The notes beneath the pieces were generated by a model, which saw nothing but the letters and a program-made list of their open reading frames with translations, was not told where the DNA came from and searched no databases. From positions 3,472,001 through 3,536,000 of the forward strand of contig NZ_CP137134.1 of assembly GCF_033095785.1 (NCBI RefSeq): a DNA stretch of 64,000 nucleotides, written 5' to 3'. This stretch comes from Nitrosospira sp. Is2. GTDB taxonomy: Bacteria; Pseudomonadota; Gammaproteobacteria; Burkholderiales; Nitrosomonadaceae. Positions 26,801 to 35,179 of this stretch are shown one piece after another. A program made the position numbers and the translations under genes. Positions within the stretch are counted from its first letter, which is position 1, and each line of letters opens with the position of its first letter.

Positions 26801-26862
26801 GGCCAATCCTGGTCAATCGCGGCCGATCCGGGCAGATCGGGCCGATGGGGGCCAATCGGGGC
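26801..26862 (+). repeat. Degenerate 10-bp tandem repeat
   Basis: Six consecutive units follow the consensus GGCCRATCSG: GGCCAATCCT, GGTCAATCGC, GGCCGATCCG, GGCAGATCG (one base short), GGCCGATGGG and GGCCAATCGG. The array begins 12 bases after the Ca2+ ATPase stop and runs up to the end of the convergent Cys-rich gene. A 10-bp period equals one DNA turn. Confidence 0.7.
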
Positions 26863-26863
26863 G

Positions 26864-27283
26864 TCAGGGGCACGCGGCGTTCCTTGGAATGCAAAGCGTG
26901 CACTCGCCGTTGTCGCCCCATTCGCAGCATTTATTGGGGAAGCAGGTGCCCCCGGCGGGGCTTCCGCCACCGCCGCCCCCACCGCCACCACCGCCACCAC
27001 CGTTCTCAGGGAGGTCAAGCACGTCTATGCACTCGCGGCAATAGCCGAAAAACCCGCCCAGACAAGCCGCAAAGCACCCTACGACGGCAGGCACGTTCGG
27101 CGTGAAGGCGGCGCAACCGACGCAGCCCAGAATCAAGCCGTTACACGCCAGAGACTTTAACGCTCCGCACGCCTGCGGCGAAACAAGCGCGTGACGGCCA
27201 AACCCGCCGGCATACTTCACCACGGTGTAGCGGCCCCTGCTCCGATATAAGGATGCTTCCGCAGCAAACCCCGGTATAGTCAT
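26864..27283 (-). CDS. Cysteine-rich protein with poly-Gly linker
   Basis: A 139-residue protein of unknown function. The N-terminus is MTIPGFAAEASLYRSRGRY, followed by a hydrophobic Cys-rich segment (Cys 39, 47, 54, 57, 70, 74, 82, 85), 13 consecutive glycines (95-107), and a hydrophilic Cys knot-like tail (Cys 114, 119, 120, 128, 131, 138). Fourteen cysteines in all suggest disulfides or metal binding. The N-terminal M-x-I-P-G-F-x-A-E-x-S-L pattern recurs, as I recall, in many small unannotated proteobacterial proteins and looks like a leader, but it is not a Sec signal. GAGGGATAAAAA precedes the ATG. Confidence 0.6.
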   Translation of the reverse strand: MTIPGFAAEASLYRSRGRYTVVKYAGGFGRHALVSPQACGALKSLACNGLILGCVGCAAFTPNVPAVVGCFAACLGGFFGYCRECIDVLDLPENGGGGGGGGGGGGGSPAGGTCFPNKCCEWGDNGECTLCIPRNAACP

Positions 27284-27893
27284 TTTTTATCCCTCTTCAG
27301 TTGAGTATTTCCCTACGATCCCTTCCCGCTCCTTTCACCTTCGCCGTATCTCACCTCCGTCATATCGGAGTCCACGCCGGGATTGACTGGCTGCGTCACC
27401 CGACCAGCGAGACCTTGGATTGTGATCGCATTTTGCGGGCACAAGCCATTATATGAATCCTCCGCGCCTGCAACTTCGCAATGCTCCACGGACAGGGTAT
27501 CCGTCTCTCTAATTACGGGTATAGGATGGCGCGGCCCAGGGCGCGAGTCTGTTGCCAGGCCAACATACCATCCTGAAAACCGGAATCGCCAAGCGGCACG
27601 CGGTGCCATGTTTCTGACCAATGCCCGGGTTCGCGGGCCGCCTTTTTCCGCGTTTAGTCATTTCGCTCGGCAGCGAATTTGTTCCCCCACGCCCTGTCAA
27701 ACCAGCCGCCGGAAGATGTCATCGAAAAAGCAGGGCCGTGCGTTAATTCATTGACACAGTTCACGGGACGATACACGCCATTGCCTGAAGCGATAAGAGA
27801 CGTGCCTCACTCGCACAAAATTGTTCCGGTTTTCATTTTGGCCACCCTTATGCAGAAACAGCAGCATATGCATAAGCAGCAAATGGGACTTTA
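27284..27893. other. Intergenic region between divergent Cys-rich and His-rich genes
   Basis: About 610 bases. A minus-strand frame at 27313-27621 just upstream of the Cys-rich gene, and plus-strand frames near 27383 and 27679, have no ribosome site or recognisable family. Promoters for both flanking genes must lie here. I see nothing else definite. Confidence 0.45.
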
Positions 27894-28463
27894 ATGAAAA
27901 AGATCACTCAGTCATGTCTCGCATTGTTCATGGTCGCCGTGCTCGGATTGACTCCTTCAGCGCCGGTATGGGCTGACGATGGAGGAGACGATGGCGGATT
28001 CGACGATGGAGGATTTGATGATGGCGCGGGGGACGACGACGGCGAGGGAGACAACGATCAGGACAACGATCAGGACAAGGACGGAGGTGGGCGCCCGGAC
28101 AAGGATGGAGACGGGCATAAGGATGGACACAGGCACCATGGGCGGCATCATCACCACCAACATATTCATTCGTACGGCGGCTGGCCAGCGTGGGGGTTCG
28201 GTCCGGGGTTCGGCTTTGGCGCATTCGGCTATATGCCGCCCTATTACCCCCCTGCTTACTACGGGTACCCGCCGGTCGCCGCGCGGCCCGCTCCCCCAGC
28301 GGTCTACATCGAGCGGAATGACACGGCGCAGCCCGCCACCCAATCTCAAGGGAATTTCTGGCACTACTGCCGCTCAGCAGAGGGCTATTACCCGCAGGTG
28401 AAGGAATGCCCCGATGGCTGGGAGCAGGTAGCCCCGCAAGCGAAGGAAGATAATCAGGAATAA
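27894..28463 (+). CDS. Exported Asp/Gly- and His-rich protein
   Basis: A 189-residue protein whose signal peptide ends near SAPVWADD. Next comes an acidic tract of DDGG/DNDQ/DKDG repeats (about 30-75), a histidine cluster (HRHHGRHHHHQHIH), a Gly/Tyr/Pro-rich stretch, and a C-terminal motif YCRSAEGYYPQVKECPDGW with two Cys that is widespread in betaproteobacterial exported proteins. The acidic and His tracts suggest metal or Ca2+ binding in the periplasm. The function is unproven. Confidence 0.72.
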   Translation: MKKITQSCLALFMVAVLGLTPSAPVWADDGGDDGGFDDGGFDDGAGDDDGEGDNDQDNDQDKDGGGRPDKDGDGHKDGHRHHGRHHHHQHIHSYGGWPAWGFGPGFGFGAFGYMPPYYPPAYYGYPPVAARPAPPAVYIERNDTAQPATQSQGNFWHYCRSAEGYYPQVKECPDGWEQVAPQAKEDNQE

Positions 28464-28560
28464 TCCCCGCAAGGAGTTAGTGCTGTCAGCACAGCTAATC
28501 CTGCAATAATCTCCAGCGGCTTCGCCTCATGTTATCGCTTGCCGCCAGTCATTCCGATTT

Positions 28561-28788
28561 TTACATTTGCAACTGGAATGACAGTTTGAAAACGTCTGCC
28601 TTCTCGCCGATAACGTCCGGGGCATAGTTCGAACCCTTGGTCCGCAGATCCCCATGCTGGTAGTACGCGGCAATACGCGCATTAAACCCATTGATAATTC
28701 TGTTCATCCTGCCGCTGAAACCGGTACAGGCCCGGCAAGAATAAAAGCGCCTATCCCAGGCTATTCTGTATGAGACCGCACGGAAATT
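28561..28788 (-). pseudogene. Tail fragment of an outer-membrane beta-barrel protein
   Basis: A minus-strand frame of about 75 codons without a usable start reads RIAWDRRFYS, INGFNARIAAYYQHGD and ends ADVFKLSFQLQM then TAA (28561-28563). Alternating residues and the final LSFQLQM strand look like the C-terminal strands of a porin-like or TonB-type barrel. An in-frame stop lies immediately upstream, so only the 3' end survives. Confidence 0.5.
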
Positions 28789-28952
28789 TTAAGTAACAGT
28801 AATAAAATACCAAAGGCAGCTTTTCCCCCTATGTCCCTAAATTACTGGTTACCCTGGCGGCTATGCGTAGGAAGTAACAAAAACATGGGCAAAGGCGGAT
28901 GGAAATTGCAAAATTGGCGCCATGAACCGATTCACTCTACAAGGAGGATGCC

Positions 28953-29552
28953 ATGCGTCCAATACAATTTACCCTCGCCATTCTCTGCGTTGTGCTGATG
29001 ACATCGGTTGCCTACGCGAAGGATGACAAGGCGGCGCATCCTAGGGATCCGCAGGCCGAGATGGAACTCTATAAGAAACTGGCCACGCCGGGCAAACCCC
29101 ATAAGCTGTTAGCCAGCCTTGCCGGAAGTTGGACTACCAAAACGAAAGAATGGATGGAACCCGGTAAACCGCCGATGGAATCTACCGGTTCCGCAGAAAT
29201 GAAGATGTTGCTGGACGGGCGTTTTCTTCAACAGGAATACAGCGGCCAGATGATGGGGCAGCCCTTCTCCGGACTTGAGATAATCGGCTACGACAATCTT
29301 CTCAAGCGCTATGTAACGTCCTGGATGAGTACCATGGGTACCGGCACCTTCATCATGGAAGGTACGGGGAGCGCCGATGGCAAGACCATCACGTTGAAGG
29401 GAAAACATGCCGAGCCGGGCGGAGGACACATGACGCATCGCGCCGTCTGGACGATTGTCGATAACAATACCCAGACTTTTGATATGTTCGGGACTCATCA
29501 TGGTGGCAAGGAAATGAAGATGATGGAGATCATTTACACAAGAAAGCCATAG
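28953..29552 (+). CDS. Exported DUF1579 protein
   Basis: A 199-residue protein with a signal peptide (ending SVAYAKDDK) and a DUF1579 lipocalin-like domain: LASLAGSWTTKTKEWMEPGK, EMKMLLDGRFLQQEYSG, GYDNLLKRYVTSWMSTMGTG and MMEIIYTRK. An excellent AAGGAGGATGCC site precedes the ATG. It stands alone. A role in envelope or detoxification functions has been suggested for relatives, but it is not established. Confidence 0.88.
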   Translation: MRPIQFTLAILCVVLMTSVAYAKDDKAAHPRDPQAEMELYKKLATPGKPHKLLASLAGSWTTKTKEWMEPGKPPMESTGSAEMKMLLDGRFLQQEYSGQMMGQPFSGLEIIGYDNLLKRYVTSWMSTMGTGTFIMEGTGSADGKTITLKGKHAEPGGGHMTHRAVWTIVDNNTQTFDMFGTHHGGKEMKMMEIIYTRKP

Positions 29553-29789
29553 TGCGAGGAGATAGCGACGCCCGCGTGCTCAATCCCAGTTAATCAGCAA
29601 CTGGCTGCTGCCAAACGCTGTAATAAGGTTTGAACGTCGACCGGATGCTTTTGCGGCACGGTCGAGGGCCACTAGGGTCGAGGTCGATAGTGGAGCGATT
29701 CATCGCCTGTCATTTCCCCATCGGGGTAGGCCACTAGATCCCGGCGTTTCCCCTTTGGCCGTTCCGCGGTTCTCTCCATTACCCATTCT

Positions 29790-31079
29790 TCATGCCTTCG
29801 GCCTTGCCAGACGCTGTCGCAGACGGTCGCGTCGCTTCGCATGAAGATCGCTGGCCGGTTCGAGGCTTAACAACTTCTCCGCAAGCCCCAGCGCGACTCC
29901 CAGATCGCGCGTCACGTGTTCATGGTATTTGGCCAGGGCCTCTATTCCGGCAACGCAGTTGTTCTGCCTGAGCTGATGCCAGATAGCGAGCGCCTGTGCA
30001 TCCTGCCGCTGATTCCGGTGCAGCTTCGCCAGGAATAAAAGCGCCGCCTCATCCAGGTCGCCCGCAGAATTGGTGAGGTGTTCTATCGCATGCTGCGCAT
30101 GGCCGCGACGCACGTGGACCTCCGCGACCTTAAGCGCGTGCGCTGCCTCATGGCCAGGTTCGGCATAGATACGGGCAAGCATCGCCAGCAACGCCACCAG
30201 CGACAGCACGTCGCGCCGATTGTGTTCCGCGATGGCAGCCAACGGTTGAACGGCGCCGCCCCTGACGAACTCGCTCCAGGCCTGAGGAATAAGATGGCTC
30301 GGAAAATCGTCCTCTCGCCTGAACCCCAGCAAGCGCTGCTCCGCGGTCTGAAGGCGGCAATCGTCCCAGCCGTGGCCACAGGCACGGCGCGTGAGATGCA
30401 GAAGATCGATATGCGGCTTGTCGGCAAACGGATGGGTCTGGCGGACCAGTCGGTAACGGGTGATGAGCAGCGGCACATCGAAACTCTTGCCATTGTATGA
30501 AACCAGGTGGGCCGAGGGCTTGATCCAGGTGAAAACTGTCTCCAGCAATGCCGCCTCGCCGGCGAACCCGGTCAGTATCCATTGCCCCAGCTGTATCTCT
30601 TCGCCCTGGATTCGCGCCAGGCACACCATGAAAGGCAGGGTACCCGTGCCTCCGGCAAGGCCGGTGGTCTCGGTATCCAGAAACAGCAATCCCCCAATCG
30701 ACGCGTCATCCTGCAAGCCCAGGGCTGCGAGCGGGCTACAAGCCAACTCTGAAAACGCAACCCTGCCATGCCAGCTTGCAAGGGGGATGGCCTGTATCAC
30801 CTGGATCAAACAGGGCGCTATCACATCCCCGCGAAGGTGCCGGGCGACCTCGATATCGCTGAGTTTGGTCCGTCCGGACGTGTTGCGACTACCATCGCTG
30901 CTGCCGTGTAACCGCTTCAGGCGCTCCATCAGTGAAACCGCCGCGGGCTCGAAAGGAAGGGAAGCGGGCGTGGACGAGTCGCCGGCCAAGTCGCTCCCCG
31001 GCTTGCCGGTCCTGTCCTGCCCCTCCCGTGCATTATTATTTTTACCTTGCAGCAGGGCCAACCGCTGCGCCAGCGTCAT
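29790..31079 (-). CDS. mrfB: MrfB/YprB-like RNase H-fold exonuclease
   Basis: About 429 residues from the ATG at 31079. After a 120-residue polar N-terminus, a DEDD exonuclease domain begins with FLDTETTGLAGGTGT (D135, E137), then LVSYNGKSFDVPLL, HIDLLHLTRR, LLGFRRED and EHNRRDVLSLVALLA, the last acidic motif. A C-terminal TPR-like helical region follows. In B. subtilis YprB (MrfB) is a nuclease that works with the helicase MrfA in mitomycin-damage repair. Here the ATG overlaps the helicase stop (ATGA). The upstream GTG frame at 31208 would lie inside the helicase gene and is rejected. Confidence 0.85.
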   Translation of the reverse strand: MTLAQRLALLQGKNNNAREGQDRTGKPGSDLAGDSSTPASLPFEPAAVSLMERLKRLHGSSDGSRNTSGRTKLSDIEVARHLRGDVIAPCLIQVIQAIPLASWHGRVAFSELACSPLAALGLQDDASIGGLLFLDTETTGLAGGTGTLPFMVCLARIQGEEIQLGQWILTGFAGEAALLETVFTWIKPSAHLVSYNGKSFDVPLLITRYRLVRQTHPFADKPHIDLLHLTRRACGHGWDDCRLQTAEQRLLGFRREDDFPSHLIPQAWSEFVRGGAVQPLAAIAEHNRRDVLSLVALLAMLARIYAEPGHEAAHALKVAEVHVRRGHAQHAIEHLTNSAGDLDEAALLFLAKLHRNQRQDAQALAIWHQLRQNNCVAGIEALAKYHEHVTRDLGVALGLAEKLLSLEPASDLHAKRRDRLRQRLARPKA

Positions 31080-33649
31080 AGCGTCTCCGCATCCAAAGTC
31101 CGGCTTTGGCGTTCGCGTGAGATCGAGAGCAGATTCAGCACTGTCAGGGCAGCCTGCTTGGGCACATATGTCCGGCTTTCGTCCGAGGCGAGGATAGGTC
31201 CCACGCACGAAGGGCAGCCAGATGGGCAGCCGCAGTCCTGCACCAGCTCTATCGTTCGCGAAACAATTTCGTGGCGCAGGTCAAACAGCGGCGTCGAAAG
31301 CCCAATGCCTCCCGCGTAGTTGTCATAAAGGAAAACGGTGGGGATGAACTGCCGCTCGTTGAGCTCCACCGTCTCGCCGGAAATGCTTCGGGGGCTGCCG
31401 CGGCCATTCTGGTCGATACTGGCAAACCAGGTGCCCTCGCCATCGCCCACGGCCCTTCCAAGGTCTTGCCGATCCGATAGCGTGAGCAGCGCGGCCACGT
31501 GATGCAGCGCATATGCCGCGCCGAGGAACCCGTCCAACGCCTGCCACCGGGCCGGGAAGGCCACGGCCAGCGCAGCGGGGCTCACCTGCCACCATACCGC
31601 CGTTGTGTGCATCTCGTGATCCGGCAGGTTGACCTTGCCGTAGCCAACGTTTTCGTGGCTGTAGTAGCGTATCTTCTTGTAGCCCGCGACACGGCGCACC
31701 AGATGCACTTCGCCACGGCTGCACAGGCCACCCGCCCCCGCCCCGTTTGATCCATTCGCCTCGTTTAGAGGTTTGTATTCCCTATCCTCTTCAAAGCAGT
31801 CCAATATCTTGAGCTTGGTAAAGTCGATGGAGTCAGTGTAATAATCGGCCTGCGTCCGCGTTGCGAAGGCCTTGCGTCCTTCCCAGTCCAGCTTTTCCAC
31901 CTGCCACGGGCTGGCCTGGATCAGGTAGATGGCACCCTCGTATAGCGTCGATGCCGCCCTAGAATAATCGACCTCGGCAATGACCTCCTGCTTGCCCCCC
32001 GTCACATCCACCACCACGAAATTGCCATCCGCAACCGAGCGCAAGCTCACGCTGTTGGCGGGATAGCTGTCCGCCATCCAGTGCCATCGCTGCCCCTCGT
32101 GGTGCAGCACACCCTTCGTCTCAAGGTAGCCGAGCATTTCCGCCAGCGGCTCCTTGCCGAAGCGCTCGCTGTCCTGGAATGGCAGCTCGAACGCAGCGCA
32201 ACGGATATGATCCATCAAAATCAGCAATTGGTCGGGATCGATGCAGCCGCGCTCGGGGGATGCTGCAGTGAAGAATTCTGGATTGCGGATAATGTACTGA
32301 TCGAGTGGGTCGCTGGTCGCAATCAGCACGCCCATCGCAGGCCGGTTGCGCCGCCCTGCCCGGCCCAGCCGCTGCCACGTTCCCGCAATGGTGCCCGGAA
32401 AGCCATTGAGCAGGCAGACATCGAGGCCGCCGATATCCACCCCCAGCTCCAGTGCGTTCGTCGCCACCACGCAGTCGAGCTGCCCGGTCCGCAGCCGGGT
32501 TGCGGTATCGCGCCGTTCCGTCGGCAGATAACCGCCGCGATATGCCGCGATACGCGGCGGCTGGCGTGGATCGCTGTCGAACACATCCTTCAGGTACTTG
32601 GTGAGCACTTCCACCATGAGGCGCGTATTGGCGAACACGATCGTCTTGAGCCCGGCCTTCACCGCACTGCGGGCGATGCGGGTGGTCTGGGAGCGGGCCG
32701 AGGCGCGCAGCCCCAGGTCGGGATTGATCAGGGGCGGATTCCAGAACAACAGATGCTTTTCCCCGGCCGGGGCGCCGGACTGGTCGATCGCGGCGACCAG
32801 CTCGCCCAGAAGGCCGCTCGCCAGCTGCGCCGGATTGGCGATGGTTGCCGAGCAAAAAATATAAGTGGGCCTGACACCGTAAAAAGCGCAGATGCGGTTC
32901 AGGCGGCGGATGACGTTGGCAACGTGCGAGCCGAACACTCCCCGGTAGGTATGCATCTCGTCGATGACGACGAATTTCAGGTTCTCGAAGAACTGCGCCC
33001 ACTTCGTATGGTGCGGCAGTATGCCCTGGTGGAGCATATCGGGATTCGATATCACGATATCTCCATGCGTGCGCACCGCCTTGCGCGCGTCGCCCGGCGT
33101 ATCGCCATCGAAGGTGTAGGCCCGGATACCCAGGTTGCCCGCCTGGTTGAGTTCCAGCAGTTCCGTGACCTGATCCTGGGCCAGGGCCTTGGTCGGAAAA
33201 AGATAGAGTGCCTTCGCCCGGTTCTGTATTGCCGCCTGGATCACGGGCAGGTTGTAGCACAGCGTCTTTCCCGAGGCCGTCGGGGTGACGATCACAACGT
33301 GCTCGCCTGCCGTGATCCGATCCCACGCCTCGCGCTGATGGCTGTAGAGCTGGGTGATGCCGCGCTGCATCAGACCCTGCGCGATGCGGCCGTCGAGGTC
33401 TGCCGGGAATTCCGCGAAGCGCGCAGCGCGGGCCGGAATCACGAGCTCGCCGGTAATACGTTGCGCATGGCGGCGTTTCAGCGCGGGCACCAGACCGCTC
33501 ACGTCGGCCAGCCCCGCCTTCCGCTCCGCCAGCGTGCCACGCTCCCGCCCGAACTCCACTAAATCGTTCAATTCCACTCCCGGTGCGATAACAGCGAAAC
33601 CATTCGTTTCACGTAACAAACCATGCTTGCCGCATCCGCACATCCGCAT
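31076..33649 (-). CDS. mrfA: MrfA/YprA-like DEAD/DEAH-box DNA repair helicase
   Basis: An 857-residue SF2 helicase. Motif I is TPTASGKT (122-129), motif II a DEMH variant (230-233), then FCSATIANPAQL and the motif VI region WQRLGRAGRRNRP. The C-terminal DUF1998/MZB domain carries the four-Cys set DCGCPSGCPSCVGP. This fits the MrfA family, a repair helicase encoded beside MrfB. The start is set at the ATG preceding RMCGCGKHG, but the first 25 residues are unusual and a GTG near residue 25 could be the true start. It is coupled to mrfB by a 4-base overlap. Confidence 0.9.
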   Translation of the reverse strand: MRMCGCGKHGLLRETNGFAVIAPGVELNDLVEFGRERGTLAERKAGLADVSGLVPALKRRHAQRITGELVIPARAARFAEFPADLDGRIAQGLMQRGITQLYSHQREAWDRITAGEHVVIVTPTASGKTLCYNLPVIQAAIQNRAKALYLFPTKALAQDQVTELLELNQAGNLGIRAYTFDGDTPGDARKAVRTHGDIVISNPDMLHQGILPHHTKWAQFFENLKFVVIDEMHTYRGVFGSHVANVIRRLNRICAFYGVRPTYIFCSATIANPAQLASGLLGELVAAIDQSGAPAGEKHLLFWNPPLINPDLGLRASARSQTTRIARSAVKAGLKTIVFANTRLMVEVLTKYLKDVFDSDPRQPPRIAAYRGGYLPTERRDTATRLRTGQLDCVVATNALELGVDIGGLDVCLLNGFPGTIAGTWQRLGRAGRRNRPAMGVLIATSDPLDQYIIRNPEFFTAASPERGCIDPDQLLILMDHIRCAAFELPFQDSERFGKEPLAEMLGYLETKGVLHHEGQRWHWMADSYPANSVSLRSVADGNFVVVDVTGGKQEVIAEVDYSRAASTLYEGAIYLIQASPWQVEKLDWEGRKAFATRTQADYYTDSIDFTKLKILDCFEEDREYKPLNEANGSNGAGAGGLCSRGEVHLVRRVAGYKKIRYYSHENVGYGKVNLPDHEMHTTAVWWQVSPAALAVAFPARWQALDGFLGAAYALHHVAALLTLSDRQDLGRAVGDGEGTWFASIDQNGRGSPRSISGETVELNERQFIPTVFLYDNYAGGIGLSTPLFDLRHEIVSRTIELVQDCGCPSGCPSCVGPILASDESRTYVPKQAALTVLNLLSISRERQSRTLDAETL

Positions 33650-33860
33650 TATACAGAACGATTGTTCTGCTCCCTGAATTTAACCAAAATGCCATGGAGA
33701 GTCAACTCGATTGCGCCTCCTGTTCTCTTCAATGTGCGGATGCCACCGTTTGCGTATTGTCGAGTCACGCCTTGTTATTTCATGCCGTCAGTCTATAAAC
33801 GAAAGAGTGTGGAAAGGAGCAGCGCCTTCCGCTGCGCGTGGTGAATAAAAGGAGCTACCA

Positions 33861-34259
33861 ATGGAACAGAAGCATGCTACTGGTCAAACCCCAAATCATT
33901 ACGACCTCAGCGGCAGGAATCTGCATGCGGTCTATTCAACGACGGGGATCGACGGAGAACCGCATTTCAGCTACCAGGACCTGCAGCAGACACTCAATTT
34001 CAGTGGTGACGAGATTCGTCTGGCGGCTACGGAGATCGGCACGCTTGTCAGCGTCACAACCCGTATGACGGTCGATACCGGCGGAACCACCTTTAGCGTT
34101 CTATTGCCCATGGTAACCATTCCGGGGGAGCAGACAGTGCCTGTCCGTACCATCGGAATCACAACCCTGCACCGGTTCTCGATCGTTCTTGCGGCCGGAC
34201 AGCGCGATTTTTATACGGTAACGCCCTTGAATGGCAGCGCCTCGCGGGTGTTCTTCTAG
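33861..34259 (+). CDS. Uncharacterised 132-aa beta-rich protein (copy 1)
   Basis: It has no signal peptide and begins MEQKHATGQTPNHYDLSGRN. Predicted beta strands include FSYQDLQQTLNFSGDEIRLA, VDTGGTTFSVLLPMVTIP and GQRDFYTVTPLNGSASRVFF. The same landmarks (YxD-x-QL, TTF-LP, GIT-x-H, FY-x-VT, VF at the end) occur in the 132-residue protein at 36857, so the two are paralogues of identical length. GGAG lies before the ATG. The family and function are not recognised. Confidence 0.7.
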   Translation: MEQKHATGQTPNHYDLSGRNLHAVYSTTGIDGEPHFSYQDLQQTLNFSGDEIRLAATEIGTLVSVTTRMTVDTGGTTFSVLLPMVTIPGEQTVPVRTIGITTLHRFSIVLAAGQRDFYTVTPLNGSASRVFF

Positions 34260-34378
34260 TCTTCGCGATCGACGCTATGTGCGCTGGCGCGCAGAAAATA
34301 ATCTTACGGAAGAGTAACGTTGAAGCCGTTCAATATTTTTGCGATTTTCAACCTAAAACTACTATTAAGGAGACGCTA

Positions 34379-34453
34379 ATGAACAGCATTATCTGGTGGG
34401 TAGGACTAATCGTAGTCATTATCGCCGTTTTAAGTTTCCTGGGACTGCGTTAA
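34379..34453 (+). CDS. Small single-pass membrane peptide (24 aa)
   Basis: It reads MNSIIWWVGLIVVIIAVLS followed by FLGLR and a stop. AAGGAG lies 7 bases before the ATG. It is one hydrophobic helix with a basic C-terminus. This type of mini-ORF is common in Nitrosospira-like and other proteobacterial genomes, by recall. A strong hairpin follows. The function is unknown. Confidence 0.6.
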   Translation: MNSIIWWVGLIVVIIAVLSFLGLR

Positions 34454-34480
34454 AAAGAAGCAAAAAGACCGTCCTCGCTC

Positions 34481-34510
34481 AAGGTCCGCCAGTCAGCGCT
34501 GGCGGACCTT
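34481..34510. terminator. Strong hairpin between convergent genes
   Basis: A perfect 12-bp stem, AAGGTCCGCCAG / CTGGCGGACCTT, with a 6-base loop lies between the small ORF (ends 34453) and the SRPBCC gene (ends 34598, minus). There is no T-run on the plus side. On the minus side a TTTTT occurs 14 bases beyond the stem. It is probably a bidirectional terminator or transcript-end stabiliser. Confidence 0.6.
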
Positions 34511-34597
34511 CATGACCTAACATCCCCGCTTTTTTACTAAGCCAATGGCAGCTTATCCCCACTCTGATCGTTAAACAGAGCGGATGATCTTTCGCCG

Positions 34598-35032
34598 CTA
34601 GCGTTTGGCGCCAAAGCCCGCTGCGAGGTCGGCAAGGAGAGAGCGGTACACGCCGTTCATGTACTCGACCGCATCCGTATTTTCCGACTCCCACATCCCG
34701 GACCATTCCGCGAACGTCGTGTCGTCCGTGGTAATCGGCAGCAGGTGCAGGTTGCCCACATAATCACGGATTTCCCTAGATGAGAGCGGCGATGGTCCTT
34801 CATCAAGGGAATACATAATCCGCCTGTCAATTGCACTGTACGCAATCAGCGTATCCAGTAACGCCCCATTCAGACGCCGCCTTGCGCCTACCGAGCGCCC
34901 ATCGCCATCGCCCACTTTTTCGCATGAAGTGATTACGGACGGGGCCCAGGAGAAGTCGTGAAAGTCGCGGATTCTCGACCATACCTGCTCTATCGGAGCA
35001 GGTACGATAATGGAGTTGTATACTTTTGGCAT
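34598..35032 (-). CDS. SRPBCC (polyketide cyclase/START-like) protein
   Basis: A 144-residue helix-grip protein with MPKVYNSIIVPAPIEQVWSR, FHDFSWAPSVITSC, GARRRLNGALLDTLIAYSAI and a C-terminal helix AVEYMNGVYRSLLADLAAGF. It binds a small hydrophobic ligand in most relatives. The ATG at 35032 is chosen for GGAGAGGAG upstream; the longer frame (35128) has no such site. It is cytosolic, monocistronic and of unknown ligand. Confidence 0.82.
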   Translation of the reverse strand: MPKVYNSIIVPAPIEQVWSRIRDFHDFSWAPSVITSCEKVGDGDGRSVGARRRLNGALLDTLIAYSAIDRRIMYSLDEGPSPLSSREIRDYVGNLHLLPITTDDTTFAEWSGMWESENTDAVEYMNGVYRSLLADLAAGFGAKR

Positions 35033-35179
35033 GGCATGCTCCTCTCCGTTTCGTTGTGCGAAGGCGCTGTAAAGACCAGGGCAAAGGCCAATGATGACCC
35101 AAACATCAAACGTCTGATATTGAATCAAGACTCGCCACGGCCGCTGACGGCTAAGCGCATTTTCCAGTCATCGCGCCGT

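Noticed and set aside
27313..27621. 102-codon minus frame before the Cys-rich gene
   Set aside because: It is in operon-like position but lacks a ribosome site and any family features.
31080..31208. GTG-initiated extension of the MrfB-like protein
   Set aside because: It lies within the helicase coding sequence; the ATG in the ATGA overlap is the natural start.
32081..33562. 493-codon plus-strand open frame
   Set aside because: It is entirely antisense to the MrfA-like helicase, which has full helicase motifs; the plus-strand product has no family features and no ribosome site.
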